The position numbers and the translations under genes were made by a program. From the NCBI GenBank assembly GCA_022495995.1, contig JAFEMH010005381.1, forward strand, positions 30,001 to 94,000: a stretch of DNA of 64,000 bases, read 5' to 3'. Origin of the DNA: Adenophora triphylla var. japonica (Eukaryota > Streptophyta > Magnoliopsida > Asterales > Campanulaceae). The notes under the pieces are model-generated. The model was not told the origin of the DNA. It was given only the letters and a program-made list of their open reading frames with translations, and searched no databases. Positions 1-9,225 of this stretch are shown piece by piece. The number at the start of each line of letters is the position of its first letter. Positions within the stretch are counted from its first letter, which is position 1.

Positions 1-312
1 AAGGTGTATGAAGTTTCATATTTGATTTTTAACCAGAACGAGAGAGACTTGATTTCACTTAGGTGAATCGAGGCCAGAGGCAGGCCTACGTCAAGATAAA
101 CCCCTTTGAAACACTTTGGTAGTGTTCCTGAATCTAAATCCAAATAATGACTCAGAGCACATGGAGCCATCTCCTTTTTTCTATCAAACAAATATGGCAG
201 ACTGGCTGATATTTATATCAGTTAATGAAAGAGCCCAATGCACAAAAAATGCATGTTGGGTCTTTTGAAACAGTTCAGATCATTGTGATCATAATAAGTT
301 TGGTCTGTTTTA
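1..312 (+). other. trnV-UAC group II intron, 3' portion
   Basis: This is the downstream part of the intron that splits plastid trnV-UAC. It is recognised from the conserved tract ending in the GAGCCCAATGCA...TGCATGTTGGGTC stem and running directly into trnV exon 2. The 5' exon and the start of the intron lie before the window. It marks the first plastid-derived block. Identity is by recollection of angiosperm plastid intron sequence, not by alignment. Confidence 0.85.
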
Positions 313-347
313 CCGAGAAGGTCTACGGTTCGAGTCCGTATAGCCCT
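313..347 (+). tRNA. trnV-UAC: trnV-UAC exon 2 (3' half of plastid tRNA-Val)
   Basis: These 35 nt match the usual length of trnV-UAC exon 2 and contain the anticodon-arm 3' side, the variable loop and the T arm with the loop GGTTCGAGT, ending in the acceptor strand AGCCCT. The 39-nt exon 1 is outside the window, so the gene is partial here. In ordinary plastomes trnV lies between ndhC and trnM; here neither neighbour is seen and the next tRNA is trnC, so the order is rearranged. Confidence 0.93.
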
Positions 348-1147
348 AGACTATTCCACCTATTAGTCTTCTATTCCACCTCTTAGTCTTCTATTGTGTA
401 TCTTTGGGTAGTTAAAGCGGTCCAAATCTTTTCAAATATGAAAACGCAACTGATGCCGTATGCGTGGATTGTATTTGGATATGATGACTTCATCCAACTC
501 AGACACGCTCACTTGCCCTTCTTTTGGATAACAGAAGACGCATTCGGCCAGATGCAAAAAGAAATCTTATCCATACGGACCCATTTGATTTAGGCGTTGA
601 GTCTTCCCTCCTTTTTGATTTGTACAATCTTACTTTTTCCTTTGAAAGTTATTTACGGATTCATCCGGAGATAGCAACAGTCCTGATCGCCCAGACTGGT
701 TTAGGCAGGTTTGCGAGCAATCGATCTTACCATAGATACCTAAGCCCCAATAGAGAATTTCTTAACCAATCAATTCATATATCTATTGCTATAAACGAAT
801 TCTCGTCTTCTATTGTATTTGAAATTATAATCAAAAGGTGAACGAAAGTCACGATCCCCAGGGTCCAAAATATCAAAAAATGAATATATTAATCATTGTT
901 ATTTTAATTCAAAGTGAGAGTGAGAAGGATTTGTTCTTTACAAGAATTTGCAGTCAGGAGTTAATAGTTAAAGATTCAAATTGGAGATAAATTTGACCCT
1001 TATGTAACATAAATTCACATTTGTGTTTTTCAATAGAAAAGCGAGAGGGAGTTTTTAGCTATTAGATATTTTGAGAGACTATCCAATCACTCGAAGGGGC
1101 GGGGTAATCAAAAATGACAAAGAAAGTTTCGGTTTCTGTATGATTTT
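348..1147. other. plastid-like spacer with two unassigned overlapping ORFs
   Basis: AT-rich sequence between trnV and trnC. It holds two overlapping plus-strand ORFs (396-593, 65 codons; 524-841, 105 codons) that I could not assign to any plastid gene; they could be degraded coding sequence or chance. From about 880 the sequence starts to resemble the repeats further downstream (a GAATATATTAATCATTG motif, then AAAGTGAGAGTGAGA), so the repeat family already reaches this spacer. Confidence 0.5.
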
Positions 1148-1218
1148 GGCGGCATGGCCGAGCGGTAAGGCGGGGGATTGCAAATCCTTTTTCCCCAGTT
1201 CAAGCCTGGGTGTCGCCT
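1148..1218 (+). tRNA. trnC-GCA: plastid tRNA-Cys (GCA)
   Basis: A 71-nt cloverleaf. The acceptor strands GGCGGCA and TGTCGCC pair with one G-U wobble, the T stem CCCAG/CTGGG is perfect with loop TTCAAGC, and the anticodon loop TTGCAAA carries anticodon GCA. The D-arm tract GCCGAGCGGTAAGGC is typical of plastid trnC. There is no encoded CCA, as expected in plastids. In the ordinary plastome trnC lies beside the 5' end of rpoB in divergent orientation; here it is upstream of an ORF array and ycf3, with rpoB 13 kb away on the same strand. The G-U wobbles and the weak anticodon stem may be decay after transfer. Confidence 0.9.
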
Positions 1219-1620
1219 GGATACAGCAGTTTATTGATTCCGATTGTCGCTTTTTCAAGGACATTAGTTGAAAAACTAAAAATGCTTAAAATCCTTCTTA
1301 CGTTTCCATATCAAAGAGCCGAATCTAGGCGTAAGAATTTAGTCGTATTTTTTCTTTTCGTAAAAGAGTTGATCAATTCAGATTTTGTCTTTCTTTTTTG
1401 CTTGGTTGGTTTTTTGATCCTTATGATATATAATGACTAATGAATATATTAATCATAGGTGTTTTCATTCAAAGTGAGAGTGAGACGGATAAGAATGTGC
1501 AGTCAGGAGTGAATAACTCCGGGGTTCGAGTTGTAGTTTGACCTTGGTTGTTTTTTTGGTCATATCATTCTATAATAATTAATAATAATATGATTATTAA
1601 TCAATAGTGTTCATTGTTTT
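1219..1620. other. spacer leading into the cassette array
   Basis: AT-rich, no convincing gene; a 76-codon ORF at 1210-1440 has no recognisable features. From about 1440 the sequence joins the repeat family (GAATATATTAATCAT, AAAGTGAGAGTGAGACGGATAAG, CTCCGGGGTTCGAGTTG) that separates the ORF cassettes downstream. Confidence 0.5.
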
Positions 1621-1642
1621 AATGGAAATTAATATTTCCATT
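1621..1642. promoter_or_regulatory. upstream palindrome of cassette 1
   Basis: Inverted repeat with 9-bp arms AATGGAAAT / ATTTCCATT around a TAAT centre, 26 bp before the ATG of cassette 1. The same element stands at the same place in all five cassettes. Its function is unknown; a 5' UTR hairpin or a protein-binding site are possible. Confidence 0.55.
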
Positions 1643-1668
1643 ATTTTTTAAAAATTTGAGGGCTTCTT

Positions 1669-2465
1669 ATGATAACTACTACAGGATGTTTCGACGATTT
1701 TGACTCCGATGATTTTAAACGCTATCAAAACCGTCTCTTACTATGGTTGTTGGAAGGGATATTAGCTGAAAAAGGACAATTGCCGCAACAGGATTTAAAA
1801 AATGCCTATGATAAGGGTATGGTGATCATTCAGGAGGATCTTGAGTTGATTTCCAAAAATGGTGTTTTTTAAGGAAATCTGGCGACCATAGCGTTAAGAC
1901 GCCAAAATGCTGCCTGTCGCAGATTGGCGATGCCGTAGCTGTGAAGCGAGACGCTGTCGAGCTGGCCCACAACATGAAGTCTTACCTAGTATTAGGGCTT
2001 TACTATCAACCGGATGATAAGCGTTTTGAAATCATCGCTCACTTACAAAACGATTTTACAACGAGATCTGAAGAGGAAAGTCCGTCTAGCGATATATCTA
2101 CCTTCCCCAGATTCTTCCAGGTTTTGGAGGGCGAGATGAATACAATCGATGAGTTAATGTCTGGGGAAAATTTTAAATTGAAGCCGGCTTTGGAGTTTTT
2201 ACTTAGGGAACTGGGCCCGAGAATCGTCTTGAAAATCAAAGACTATTATGAGGAATCGAGTTTGGGCTTTGACGAATGTCAATTTTGCAACAGCTGTTGG
2301 GTGGAAGAGTCGGACATAAAAAATTTCAGCTTTTTACCTTGCACGAAAACTCCAGAAAAGTTGGAAAGTTTTTTGGCCGAGAGTTTCTATCAAACCTTTT
2401 ATCAGGAGTTGGCAGACTATCTAATAGATATCCAGAGCGATTTTTCTGATGGTTTTGAAAAATGA
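1669..2465 (+). pseudogene. cassette 1 copy of the repeated unknown ORF family (frameshifted)
   Basis: First of five tandem paralogues of a protein I do not recognise. The ATG at 1669 follows a Shine-Dalgarno-like GAGGG six bases upstream. The first frame ends at 1872; the rest continues in another frame to 2465. Against copy 2, two extra bases in an A-run near 1855 cause the break. The second part keeps the family marks: KTPKCCLSQIGDAVAVKR, a FKLKPALEF block, a cysteine cluster CQFCNSCW followed by EESDIK, and the C-terminal LESFLAESFYQTFYQEL. The N-terminus has DDFDSDDFKRYQNR in place of the EDEDFGS repeats of copy 3. Neighbours are the same palindrome and 3' stem-loop as in the other copies. 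Confidence 0.75.
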
Positions 2466-2553
2466 ATTTAGGTGATTGATTTAGAAGACTTGCGGCTCGA
2501 TAGTCTCTCTCAAGACTTTCAAGAAATTAATACTTTCAAATTGAGAATCAAAA

Positions 2554-2597
2554 AGAAAGTTATCCCGGGAATCACTCGATTCCCGGGAGAACTTTCT
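2554..2597 (+). terminator. 3' stem-loop of cassette 1
   Basis: Twenty-base arms (starting AGAAAGTTATCCCGGGAATC) around an ACTC loop, with one mismatched pair. It stands about 90 bp after the ORF stop. Plastid mRNAs usually end in such inverted repeats, which act in 3' processing and stability, so that is the likely original role. Confidence 0.7.
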
Positions 2598-2797
2598 ATC
2601 TATTTCTTTTCTATAGATTTCTATAGATAAAGTGAAAGTCTCCGGTGTATAGAGAAGACCTTAGCGTTTAAGAAGTACCCATAGAAAGGATCGAATCCAC
2701 TCTTTCTTTTGAATTTCTATTTCTTAGTTGAATATCCAGTAGAATACAATTTCTTATTTCGAGGTGAAATGTCTAGAAAAAAAGAAAAAATCGTGGT

Positions 2798-3160
2798 CGG
2801 AATATATTAATCATTGGTGTTTTCATTCAAAGTGAGAGTGAGACGGATAAGATATGACATATAATGAATAATGAATATATTAATCATTGGTGTTTTCATT
2901 CAAAGTGAGAGTGAGACGGATAAGAGCAGTCAGGAGTGAATAAGTCCGGGGTTCGAGTTGTAGTTTGACCTTGGTTGTTTTTGATCATATTGTTATATAA
3001 TGATGAATGATTAATATATTCATTAATCATTTGAGACGGATAAGAATGTGCAGTCAGGAGTGAATAACTCCGGGGTTCGAGTTGGAGTTTGACCTTGGTT
3101 GTTTTTTTGGTCATATTGTTATATAATGATTAATGATTAATATGATTATTAATCAGTAGT
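2798..3160. repeat. diverged spacer repeats of cassette 1
   Basis: Imperfect repeats built on GAATATATTAATCATTGG, CATTCAAAGTGAGAGTGAGAC, GCAGTCAGGAGTGAATAA and CCGGGGTTCGAGTTG, followed by GACCTTGGTTGTTTTT. They grade into the regular 139-bp array that follows. No open gene is seen. Confidence 0.75.
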
Positions 3161-4134
3161 GTTCAAAGTGAGAGTGAGACCGCTAGGAATGTGCAGTCGA
3201 GTGAATAAGTCGTGGTTCGAGTTGTAGTTTGACCTTAGTTGTTTTTTTGGTCATATTGTTATATAATGATATATGATGAATATGAGTATTAATCGGTAGT
3301 GTTCACAGTGAGAGTGAGACCGCTAGGAATGTTCAGTCGAGTGAAAAAGTCGTGGTTCGAGTTGTAGCTTGACCTTAGTTGTTTTTTTGGTCATATGTTA
3401 TATAATGATATATGATGAATCTGAGTAGTAATCGGTAGTGTTCACAGTGAGAGTGAGACCGCTAGGAATGTTCAGTCGAGTGAAAAAGTCGTGGTTCGAG
3501 TTGTAGCTTGACCTTAGTTGTTTTTTTGGTCATATGTTATATAATGATATATGATGAATATGAGTAGTAATCGGTAGTGTTCAAAGTGAGAGTGAGACCG
3601 CTAGGAATGTTCAGTCGAGTGAAAAAGTCGTGGTTCGAGTTGTAGCTTGACCTTAGTTGTTTTTTTGGTCATATGTTATATAATGATATATGATGAATAT
3701 GAGTAGTAATCGGTAGTGTTCAAAGTGAGAGTGAGACCGCTAGGAATGTTCAGGCGAGTGAAAAAGTCGTGGTTCGAGTTGTAGCTTGACCTTAGTTGTT
3801 TTTTTGGTCATATGTTATATAATGATATATGATGAATATGAGTAGTAATCGGTAGTGTTCAAAGTGAGAGTGAGACCGCTAGGAATGTTCAGTCGAGTGA
3901 AAAAGTCGTGGTTCGAGTTGTAGCTTGACCTTAGTTGTTTTTTTGGTCATATGTTATATAATGATATATGATGAATATGAGTAGTAATCGGTAGTGTTCA
4001 AAGTGAGAGTGAGACCGCTAGGAATGTTCAGTCGAGTGAAAAAGTCGTGGTTCGAGTTGTAGCTTGACCTTAGTTGTTTTTTTGGTCATATGTTATATAA
4101 TGATATATGATGAATATGAGTAGTAATCAATAGT
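3161..4134. repeat. 139-bp tandem repeat array, seven copies
   Basis: Copies begin at 3161, 3301, 3440, 3579, 3718, 3857 and 3996, each starting GTTCAMAGTGAGAGTGAGAC and containing GGTTCGAGTTGTAG and GACCTTAGTTG. The middle copies are almost identical, which points to recent slippage or unequal exchange. The cassettes downstream have only two or three copies. There are no unique spacers between units, so this is a plain satellite. Confidence 0.92.
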
Positions 4135-4236
4135 ATACATCTATGTATAGAAGAAAAAGTATAGCTTATTCTGTTTGTTTACCGCCTGACCCAATAATTA
4201 TTCCTGATTCCATAATTGAATCAATTTCATAGTTTT

Positions 4237-4258
4237 AATGGAAATTAATATTTCCATT
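4237..4258. promoter_or_regulatory. upstream palindrome of cassette 2
   Basis: Same inverted repeat as in cassette 1 (arms AATGGAAAT / ATTTCCATT), 30 bp before the ATG. It is preceded by a conserved stretch (from about 4138, GTATAGCTTATTCTGTTTG onwards) shared by cassettes 2 to 5, which makes this a shared 5' region. Confidence 0.55.
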
Positions 4259-4288
4259 CATTATTTTTTAAAAATTCGAGGGCTTTTT

Positions 4289-5083
4289 ATGAGAAATAGA
4301 AGGAGGAGGACCGGTTTTGAAGATTTTGGTTCGGACAATTTTAAACGCTATCAAAACCGTCTATTAATTCGGGAGTTGGCAGCGATATTAGATGAAAAAG
4401 GAGACTTGACACCAGCGGATCTACCGAGAGCCTATGACAAATGTAGGATGCTCATTCATCAGGATCTTGAGTTGATTTTCAAATGGTGTTTTTTAAGGAA
4501 ATGTGGCGACCATAGCGTTAAGACGCCAAAATGCTGCCTGTCGCAGATTGGCGATGCCGTAGCTGTGAAGCGAGCCGCTGTCGAGCTGGCCAACGACATG
4601 AAGACTTGCGTAGCATTAAAGCTCTACGATCAAGCGACGAATGAGTGTCTTTCCAATGTCACTTACTTGAAAATCTTTTTTATAGGGAGAAGCGAAGAGC
4701 CAACTATGGACGATACATCTACCTTCGACGCAGTCTTCCATCTTTTATCGGTCGAGATGAATGGACTCGATGAGGACATGTATGGGGAAAATTTTAAATT
4801 GAAGCCGGCTTTGGAGTCTTTCCTTAGCGAACTGCGCCCGAAAATCGTCTTGAAAATCAAGAAATATTATGAGGAATCGAGTTTAGGCTTTGACGAATGT
4901 CAAATTTGCACCAGCTGTTGGGCGGAAGAGTCGGACATAAAAAATTTCAGCTTTTTACCTTGCACGAAAACTCCAGAAAAGTTGGAAAGTTTTTTGGCCG
5001 AGAGTTTCTATCAAACCTTTTATCAGGAGTTGGCAGACTATCTAATAGATATCCAGAGCGATTTTTCGGATTATGAAAAATGA
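4289..5083 (+). CDS. cassette 2 unknown protein, intact 264-codon ORF
   Basis: Intact copy of the repeated family; function not recognised. I chose the ATG at 4289 because GAGGG stands six bases upstream and the other copies start at the same place; an in-frame ATG at 4238 would start inside the conserved palindrome. The protein has a basic start (RNRRRRTGF), one FEDFGSDNFKRYQNR segment, a helical-looking region with LIRELAAILDEKGDL and DLELIFKWCF, then TPKCCLSQIGDAVAVKR, FKLKPALESFLSEL, the cysteine cluster CQICTSCW with EESDIK and a further Cys 15 residues on, and an acidic C-terminus. The cysteines (C-x2-C-x2-C...C) could bind metal, but no known zinc-finger family fits. No signal peptide or membrane segment is evident. 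A 3' stem-loop follows. It is probably a plastid ORF of the donor; expression from the nucleus is not implied. Confidence 0.7.
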   Translation: MRNRRRRTGFEDFGSDNFKRYQNRLLIRELAAILDEKGDLTPADLPRAYDKCRMLIHQDLELIFKWCFLRKCGDHSVKTPKCCLSQIGDAVAVKRAAVELANDMKTCVALKLYDQATNECLSNVTYLKIFFIGRSEEPTMDDTSTFDAVFHLLSVEMNGLDEDMYGENFKLKPALESFLSELRPKIVLKIKKYYEESSLGFDECQICTSCWAEESDIKNFSFLPCTKTPEKLESFLAESFYQTFYQELADYLIDIQSDFSDYEK

Positions 5084-5144
5084 ATTTAGGTGATTGATTT
5101 AGAAGACTTTCAAGAAATTAATACTTTCAAATTGAGAATCAAAA

Positions 5145-5188
5145 AGAAAGTTATCCCGGGAATCACTCGATTCCCGGGAGAACTTTCT
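5145..5188 (+). terminator. 3' stem-loop of cassette 2
   Basis: Same hairpin as after cassette 1: 20-base arms, ACTC loop, one mismatch. It starts 61 bp after the stop codon. Confidence 0.7.
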
Positions 5189-5394
5189 ATCTATTTCTTT
5201 TCTCTAGATTTCTATAGATAAAGTGAAAGTCTCCGGTGTATAGAGAAGACCTTAGCGTTTAAGAAGTACCCATAGAAAGGATCGAATCCACTCTTTCTTT
5301 TGAATTTCTATTTCTTAGTTGAATATCCAGTAGAATACAATTTCTTATTTCGAGGTGAAATGTCTAGAAAAAAAGAAAAAATCGTGGTCGGAAT

Positions 5395-6157
5395 ATATTA
5401 ATCATTGGTGTTTTCATTCAAAGTGAGAGTGAGACGGATAAGATATGACATATAATGAATAATGAATATATTAATCATTGGTGTTTTCATTCAAAGTGAG
5501 AGTGAGACGGATAAGAGCAGTCAGGAGTGAATAAGTCCGGGGTTCGAGTTGTAGTTTGACCTTGGTTGTTTTTTTGATCATATTGTTATATAATGATGAA
5601 TGATTAATATATTCATTAATCATTTGAGACGGATAAGAATGTGCAGTCAGGAGTGAATAACTCCGGGGTTCGAGTTGGAGTTTGACCTTGGTTGTTTTTT
5701 TGGTCATATTGTTATATAATGATTAATGATTAATATGATTATTAATCAGTAGTGTTCAAAGTGAGAGTGAGACCGCTAGGAATGTGCAGTCGAGTGAATA
5801 AGTCGTGGTTCGAGTTGTAGTTTGACCTTAGTTGTTTTTTTGGTCATATTGTTATATAATGATATATGATGAATATGAGTATTAATCGGTAGTGTTCACA
5901 GTGAGAGTGAGACCGCTAGGAATGTTCAGTCGAGTGAAAAAGTCGTGGTTCGAGTTGTAGCTTGACCTTAGTTGTTTTTGGTCATATGTTATATAATGAT
6001 ATATGATGAATATGAGTAGTAATCGGTAGTGTTCAAAGTGAGAGTGAGACCGCTAGGAATGTTCAGTCGAGTGAAAAGTCGTGGTTCGAGTTGTAGCTTG
6101 ACCTTAGTTGTTTTTATGGTCATATGTTATATAATGATATATGATGAATATGAGTAG
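5395..6157. repeat. spacer repeats of cassette 2
   Basis: A copy of the cassette 1 spacer, starting with GAATATATTAATCATTGG units and ending with about three 139-bp-type units beginning near 5754. No gene is seen. The shorter array compared with cassette 1 shows that repeat number differs between cassettes. Confidence 0.85.
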
Positions 6158-6270
6158 TAATCAATAGTATACATCTATGTATAGAAGAAAAAGTATAGCT
6201 TATTCTGTTTGTTTACCGCCTGACCCAATAATTATTCCTGATTCCATAATTGAATCAATTTCATAGTTTT

Positions 6271-6292
6271 AATGGAAATTAATATTTCCATT
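6271..6292. promoter_or_regulatory. upstream palindrome of cassette 3
   Basis: Same 22-bp inverted repeat as in the other cassettes, 23 bp before the ATG; the spacer between palindrome and start is a little shorter than in cassette 2. Confidence 0.55.
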
Positions 6293-6315
6293 CATTTTTA
6301 ATTCGAGGGCTTTTT

Positions 6316-7218
6316 ATGATAAATGGAAGGAGGAGGACCGGTTTTGAAGATGAAGATTTTGGTTCTGAAGATGAAGATTTTGGTTCGGAAGATGAAGATT
6401 TTGGTTCTGAAGATGAAGATTTTGGTTCGGAAGATGAAGATTTTGGTTCGGAAGATGAAGATTTTGGTTCTGAAGATGAAGATTTTGGTTCGGAAGATGA
6501 AGATTTTGGTTCGGATGATTTTGAACGCTATCAAAACCGTCCCTTAATACGGTTGTTGGAATGGATATTAGATAAAAAAAGAGAATTCTCTCTAGAGGAT
6601 CTTACAAATGCCTATGAGCAGTGCAGGGTGCTCCGTGAGGTTAATACGCCACAATGCTGCCTGGCGCACCTTGGCGATGTCGGAGCTGTGAAGCGAGACG
6701 CTGTCGAGATGGCCAACTACATGAAGACTTACATAGTATTACGGCTCTACGATCAACCGAAGAATAAGCGTCTTGAAATTTACAAGCACTTGGAAATGGT
6801 TTGTATGTTGAGAGCCGGACCCCAAGGGGCAATTAGGTCTGGCGATACATTTACCTTTTTCGGAGTCTTCCAGCTTTTAGGGGTCGAGATGAATGTACTC
6901 GATGAGAAAATGTCTGGGGAAAAATTTAAATTGAAGCCGGCTTTGGAGTGTTTCCTTAACGAACATGCCCCGAGAATCGTCTCGAAAATCAAGAAAAATT
7001 CTGAGGACTCGAGTTTGGGCTATCACGAATGTCAAATTTGCACCAACTGTTGGGTGGAAGAGTCGGACATAAAAAGTTTGAGGTTTTTACATTGCTTCAA
7101 AACTCGAGAGGAGGTGGAAAGTTTTTTGGCCGAGAGTTTCCGTCGAAGCTTTTATGTAGCGTTGCAAAAGCATCTAATGGATATGAAAGGCTATTTTTCT
7201 GATGATAAAAAAATTTAG
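6316..7218 (+). CDS. cassette 3 unknown protein with EDEDFGS repeats, intact 300-codon ORF
   Basis: Intact second member of the family. The ATG at 6316 is preceded by GAGGG six bases upstream. Residues 1-10 are basic (MINGRRRTGF), residues 11-66 are eight tandem EDEDFGS heptapeptides (very acidic), then DDFERYQNR joins the conserved part. Compared with copy 2 it lacks about 20 residues around the QDLELIFKWCF segment and goes from CRVLREV straight to NTPQCCLAHLGD. It keeps FKLKPALECFL, the cluster CQICTNCW, EESDIK and the LESFLAESF-like C-terminus. It differs at many positions from copy 2 yet stays open, which fits past selection on the protein. Function is unknown; acidic repeat expansions of this style are also seen in fast-evolving plastid genes such as accD, but I find no accD carboxylase motif. 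Confidence 0.7.
   Translation: MINGRRRTGFEDEDFGSEDEDFGSEDEDFGSEDEDFGSEDEDFGSEDEDFGSEDEDFGSEDEDFGSDDFERYQNRPLIRLLEWILDKKREFSLEDLTNAYEQCRVLREVNTPQCCLAHLGDVGAVKRDAVEMANYMKTYIVLRLYDQPKNKRLEIYKHLEMVCMLRAGPQGAIRSGDTFTFFGVFQLLGVEMNVLDEKMSGEKFKLKPALECFLNEHAPRIVSKIKKNSEDSSLGYHECQICTNCWVEESDIKSLRFLHCFKTREEVESFLAESFRRSFYVALQKHLMDMKGYFSDDKKI
6346..6513 (+). repeat. 21-bp in-frame minisatellite, eight units
   Basis: Eight perfect-length units coding EDEDFGS, differing mainly at the last base (GGTTCT or GGTTCG). Because the unit length is a multiple of three, gain or loss of units keeps the frame. The same array occurs in cassette 5, while cassettes 1, 2 and 4 have no more than one such unit. Confidence 0.95.
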
Positions 7219-7300
7219 GTGATTGATTTAGAAGACTTGCGGCTCGATAGTCTCTCTCAAGACTTTCAAGAAATTAATACTTTCAAATTGAGAATCAAAG

Positions 7301-7344
7301 AGAAAGTTATCCCGGGAATCACTCGATTCCCGGGAGAACTTTCT
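7301..7344 (+). terminator. 3' stem-loop of cassette 3
   Basis: Same hairpin with 20-base arms, ACTC loop and one mismatch, about 80 bp after the stop codon. Confidence 0.7.
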
Positions 7345-7547
7345 ATCTATTTCTTTTCTATAGATTTCTATAGATAAAGTGAAAGTCTCCGGTGTATAGA
7401 AGACCTTAGCGTTTAAGAAGTACCCATCGAAAGGATCGAATCCACTCTTTCTTTTGAATTTCTATTTCTTAGTTGAATACCCAGTAGAATACAATTTCTT
7501 ATTTCGAGGTGAAATGTCTAGAAAAAAAGAAAAATCGTGGTCGGAAT

Positions 7548-7915
7548 ATATTAATCATTGGTGTTTTCATTCAAAGTGAGAGTAAGACGGATAAGATATG
7601 ACATATAATGAATAATGAATATATTAATCATTGATGTTTTCATTCAAAGTGAGAGTGAGACGGATAAGAGCAGTCAGGAGTGAATAAGTCGTGGTTCGAG
7701 TTGTAGTTTGACCTTAGTTGTTTTTGGTCATATTTTTATATAATGATATATGATTAATATGAGTAGTAATCGGTAGTGTTCAAAGTGAGAGTGAGACCGC
7801 TAGGAATGTTCAGTCGAGTGAATAAGTCGTGGTTCGAGTTGTAGCTTGACCTTGGTTGTTTTTTTGGTCATATCATTCTATAATGATTAATAATTAATAT
7901 GATTATTAATCAATA
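7548..7915. repeat. spacer repeats of cassette 3
   Basis: Short version of the spacer: two GAATATATTAATCATTG units and about two 139-bp-type units. No gene seen. Confidence 0.85.
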
Positions 7916-8019
7916 GTGTTCATCTATGTATAGAAGAAAAAGTATAGCTTATTCTGTTTGTTTACCGCCTGACCCAATAATTATTCCTGATTCCATAATT
8001 GAATCAATTTCATAGTTTT

Positions 8020-8041
8020 AATGGAAATTAATATTTCCATT
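8020..8041. promoter_or_regulatory. upstream palindrome of cassette 4
   Basis: Same inverted repeat. Downstream of it this cassette has lost the GAGGG ribosome-binding-like motif (the sequence before the ATG is an A/T run), unlike the other four. Confidence 0.55.
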
Positions 8042-8076
8042 CATTATTTGTTAAAAATTCATAAAAATATACTATT

Positions 8077-8894
8077 ATGACACATAAAAAAAACAAACCA
8101 GGTTTTGAAGATGAAGATTTTGGTCCTGACGATTTTAAACACTATCAAAACCGTATATTAATACGGGAGTTGGAAGCGATATTTTATGAAAAAGGAAAAT
8201 TGACGCTAGAGGACCTAAAAAATGCCTATGAGCAGTGCAGGGTGCTCCGTGAGCAGGATCTTGAGTTCCTTTTCAAATGGTGTTTCTGAGAGAAATCTGG
8301 CGACCATAGCGTTAATACGACAAAATGCTGCCTGTCGCAGATTGGCGATGCCGGAGCTGTGAAGCGAGACGCTGTCCAGCTGGCCAACTACATGAAGACT
8401 TGCGTAGGATTACGGCTCTACGATCAACCGAAGAATAAGCGTTTTCCAATTTACAATTACTTGAAAATCTTTTTTAAAGTGAGAGCCCAAGGGCTAATTA
8501 TGTCTGGCGATACATCTACCTTCGCCGCAGTCTTCCAGCTTTTAGGGGTCGAGATGAATGTACTCGATGAGGAAATGTATGGGGAAAATTTGAAATTGAA
8601 GCCGGCTTTGGAGTCTTTCCTTAGCGAACATGGCCCGAGAATCGTCTTGAAAATCAAGAAATATTATGAGGAATCGAGTTTGGGCTATGACGAATGTCAA
8701 ATTTGCACCGGCTGTTGGGTGGAAGAGTCGGACATAAAAAGTTTGAGCTTTTTACCTTGCAACAAAACTCCAGAGCAGTTAGAAAGTTTTTGGCCGAGAG
8801 TTTCCATCAAACCTTTTATGCGGAGTTGGGAGACTATCTAATAGATATCCATAGCTATTTTTCTGATGATGGAAAAAGGACTTTAGGTGATTGA
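8077..8894 (+). pseudogene. cassette 4 copy of the unknown ORF family (stop and frameshift)
   Basis: Fourth paralogue. The ATG at 8077 begins MTHKKNKPGFEDEDFG with a single acidic unit. A TGA at 8287-8289 replaces the Leu codon of copy 2 in the FKWCFL segment; the frame then continues unchanged to 8841. Near 8790 one T is missing from a T-run, so the true C-terminus (FLAESFHQTFYAELGDYLIDIHS) lies in the frame ending at 8894. The cysteine cluster CQICTGCW and EESDIK are kept. With the lost GAGGG motif this looks like a dead copy. Confidence 0.75.
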
Positions 8895-8967
8895 TTTAGA
8901 AGACTTCCGGCTCGATAGTCTCTCTCAAGACTTTCAAGAAATTAATACTTTCAAATTGAGAATCAAA

Positions 8968-9011
8968 AGAAAGTTATCCCGGAAATCACTCGATTCCCGG
9001 GAGAACTTTCT
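8968..9011 (+). terminator. 3' stem-loop of cassette 4
   Basis: Same hairpin but with an extra mismatch in the left arm (CCCGGAAATC instead of CCCGGGAATC), consistent with decay of this copy. Confidence 0.65.
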
Positions 9012-9225
9012 ATCTATTTCTTTTCTATAGATTTCTATAGATAAAGTGAAAGTCTCCGGTGTATAGAAGACCTTAGCGTTTAAGAAGTACCCATAGAAAG
9101 GATCGAATCCACTCTTTCTTTTGAATTTCTATTTCTTAGTTGAATACCCAGTAGAATACAATTTCTTATTTCGAGGTGAAATGTCTAGAAAAAAAGAAAA
9201 AATCGTGGTCGGAATATATTAATCA

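Noticed and set aside
524..841. ORF with a QTGLGRF segment as an accD fragment
   Set aside because: A few residues look like the QTGIGQL part of accD but the rest does not align.
3161..4134. CRISPR-like array
   Set aside because: Units of 139 bp are directly tandem with no unique spacers, and the context is plant DNA.
6298..6534. Minus-strand ORF of repeated RTKIFIF and plus-strand ORF of repeated VLKMKIL
   Set aside because: Both are shadows of the 21-bp EDEDFGS minisatellite in other frames.
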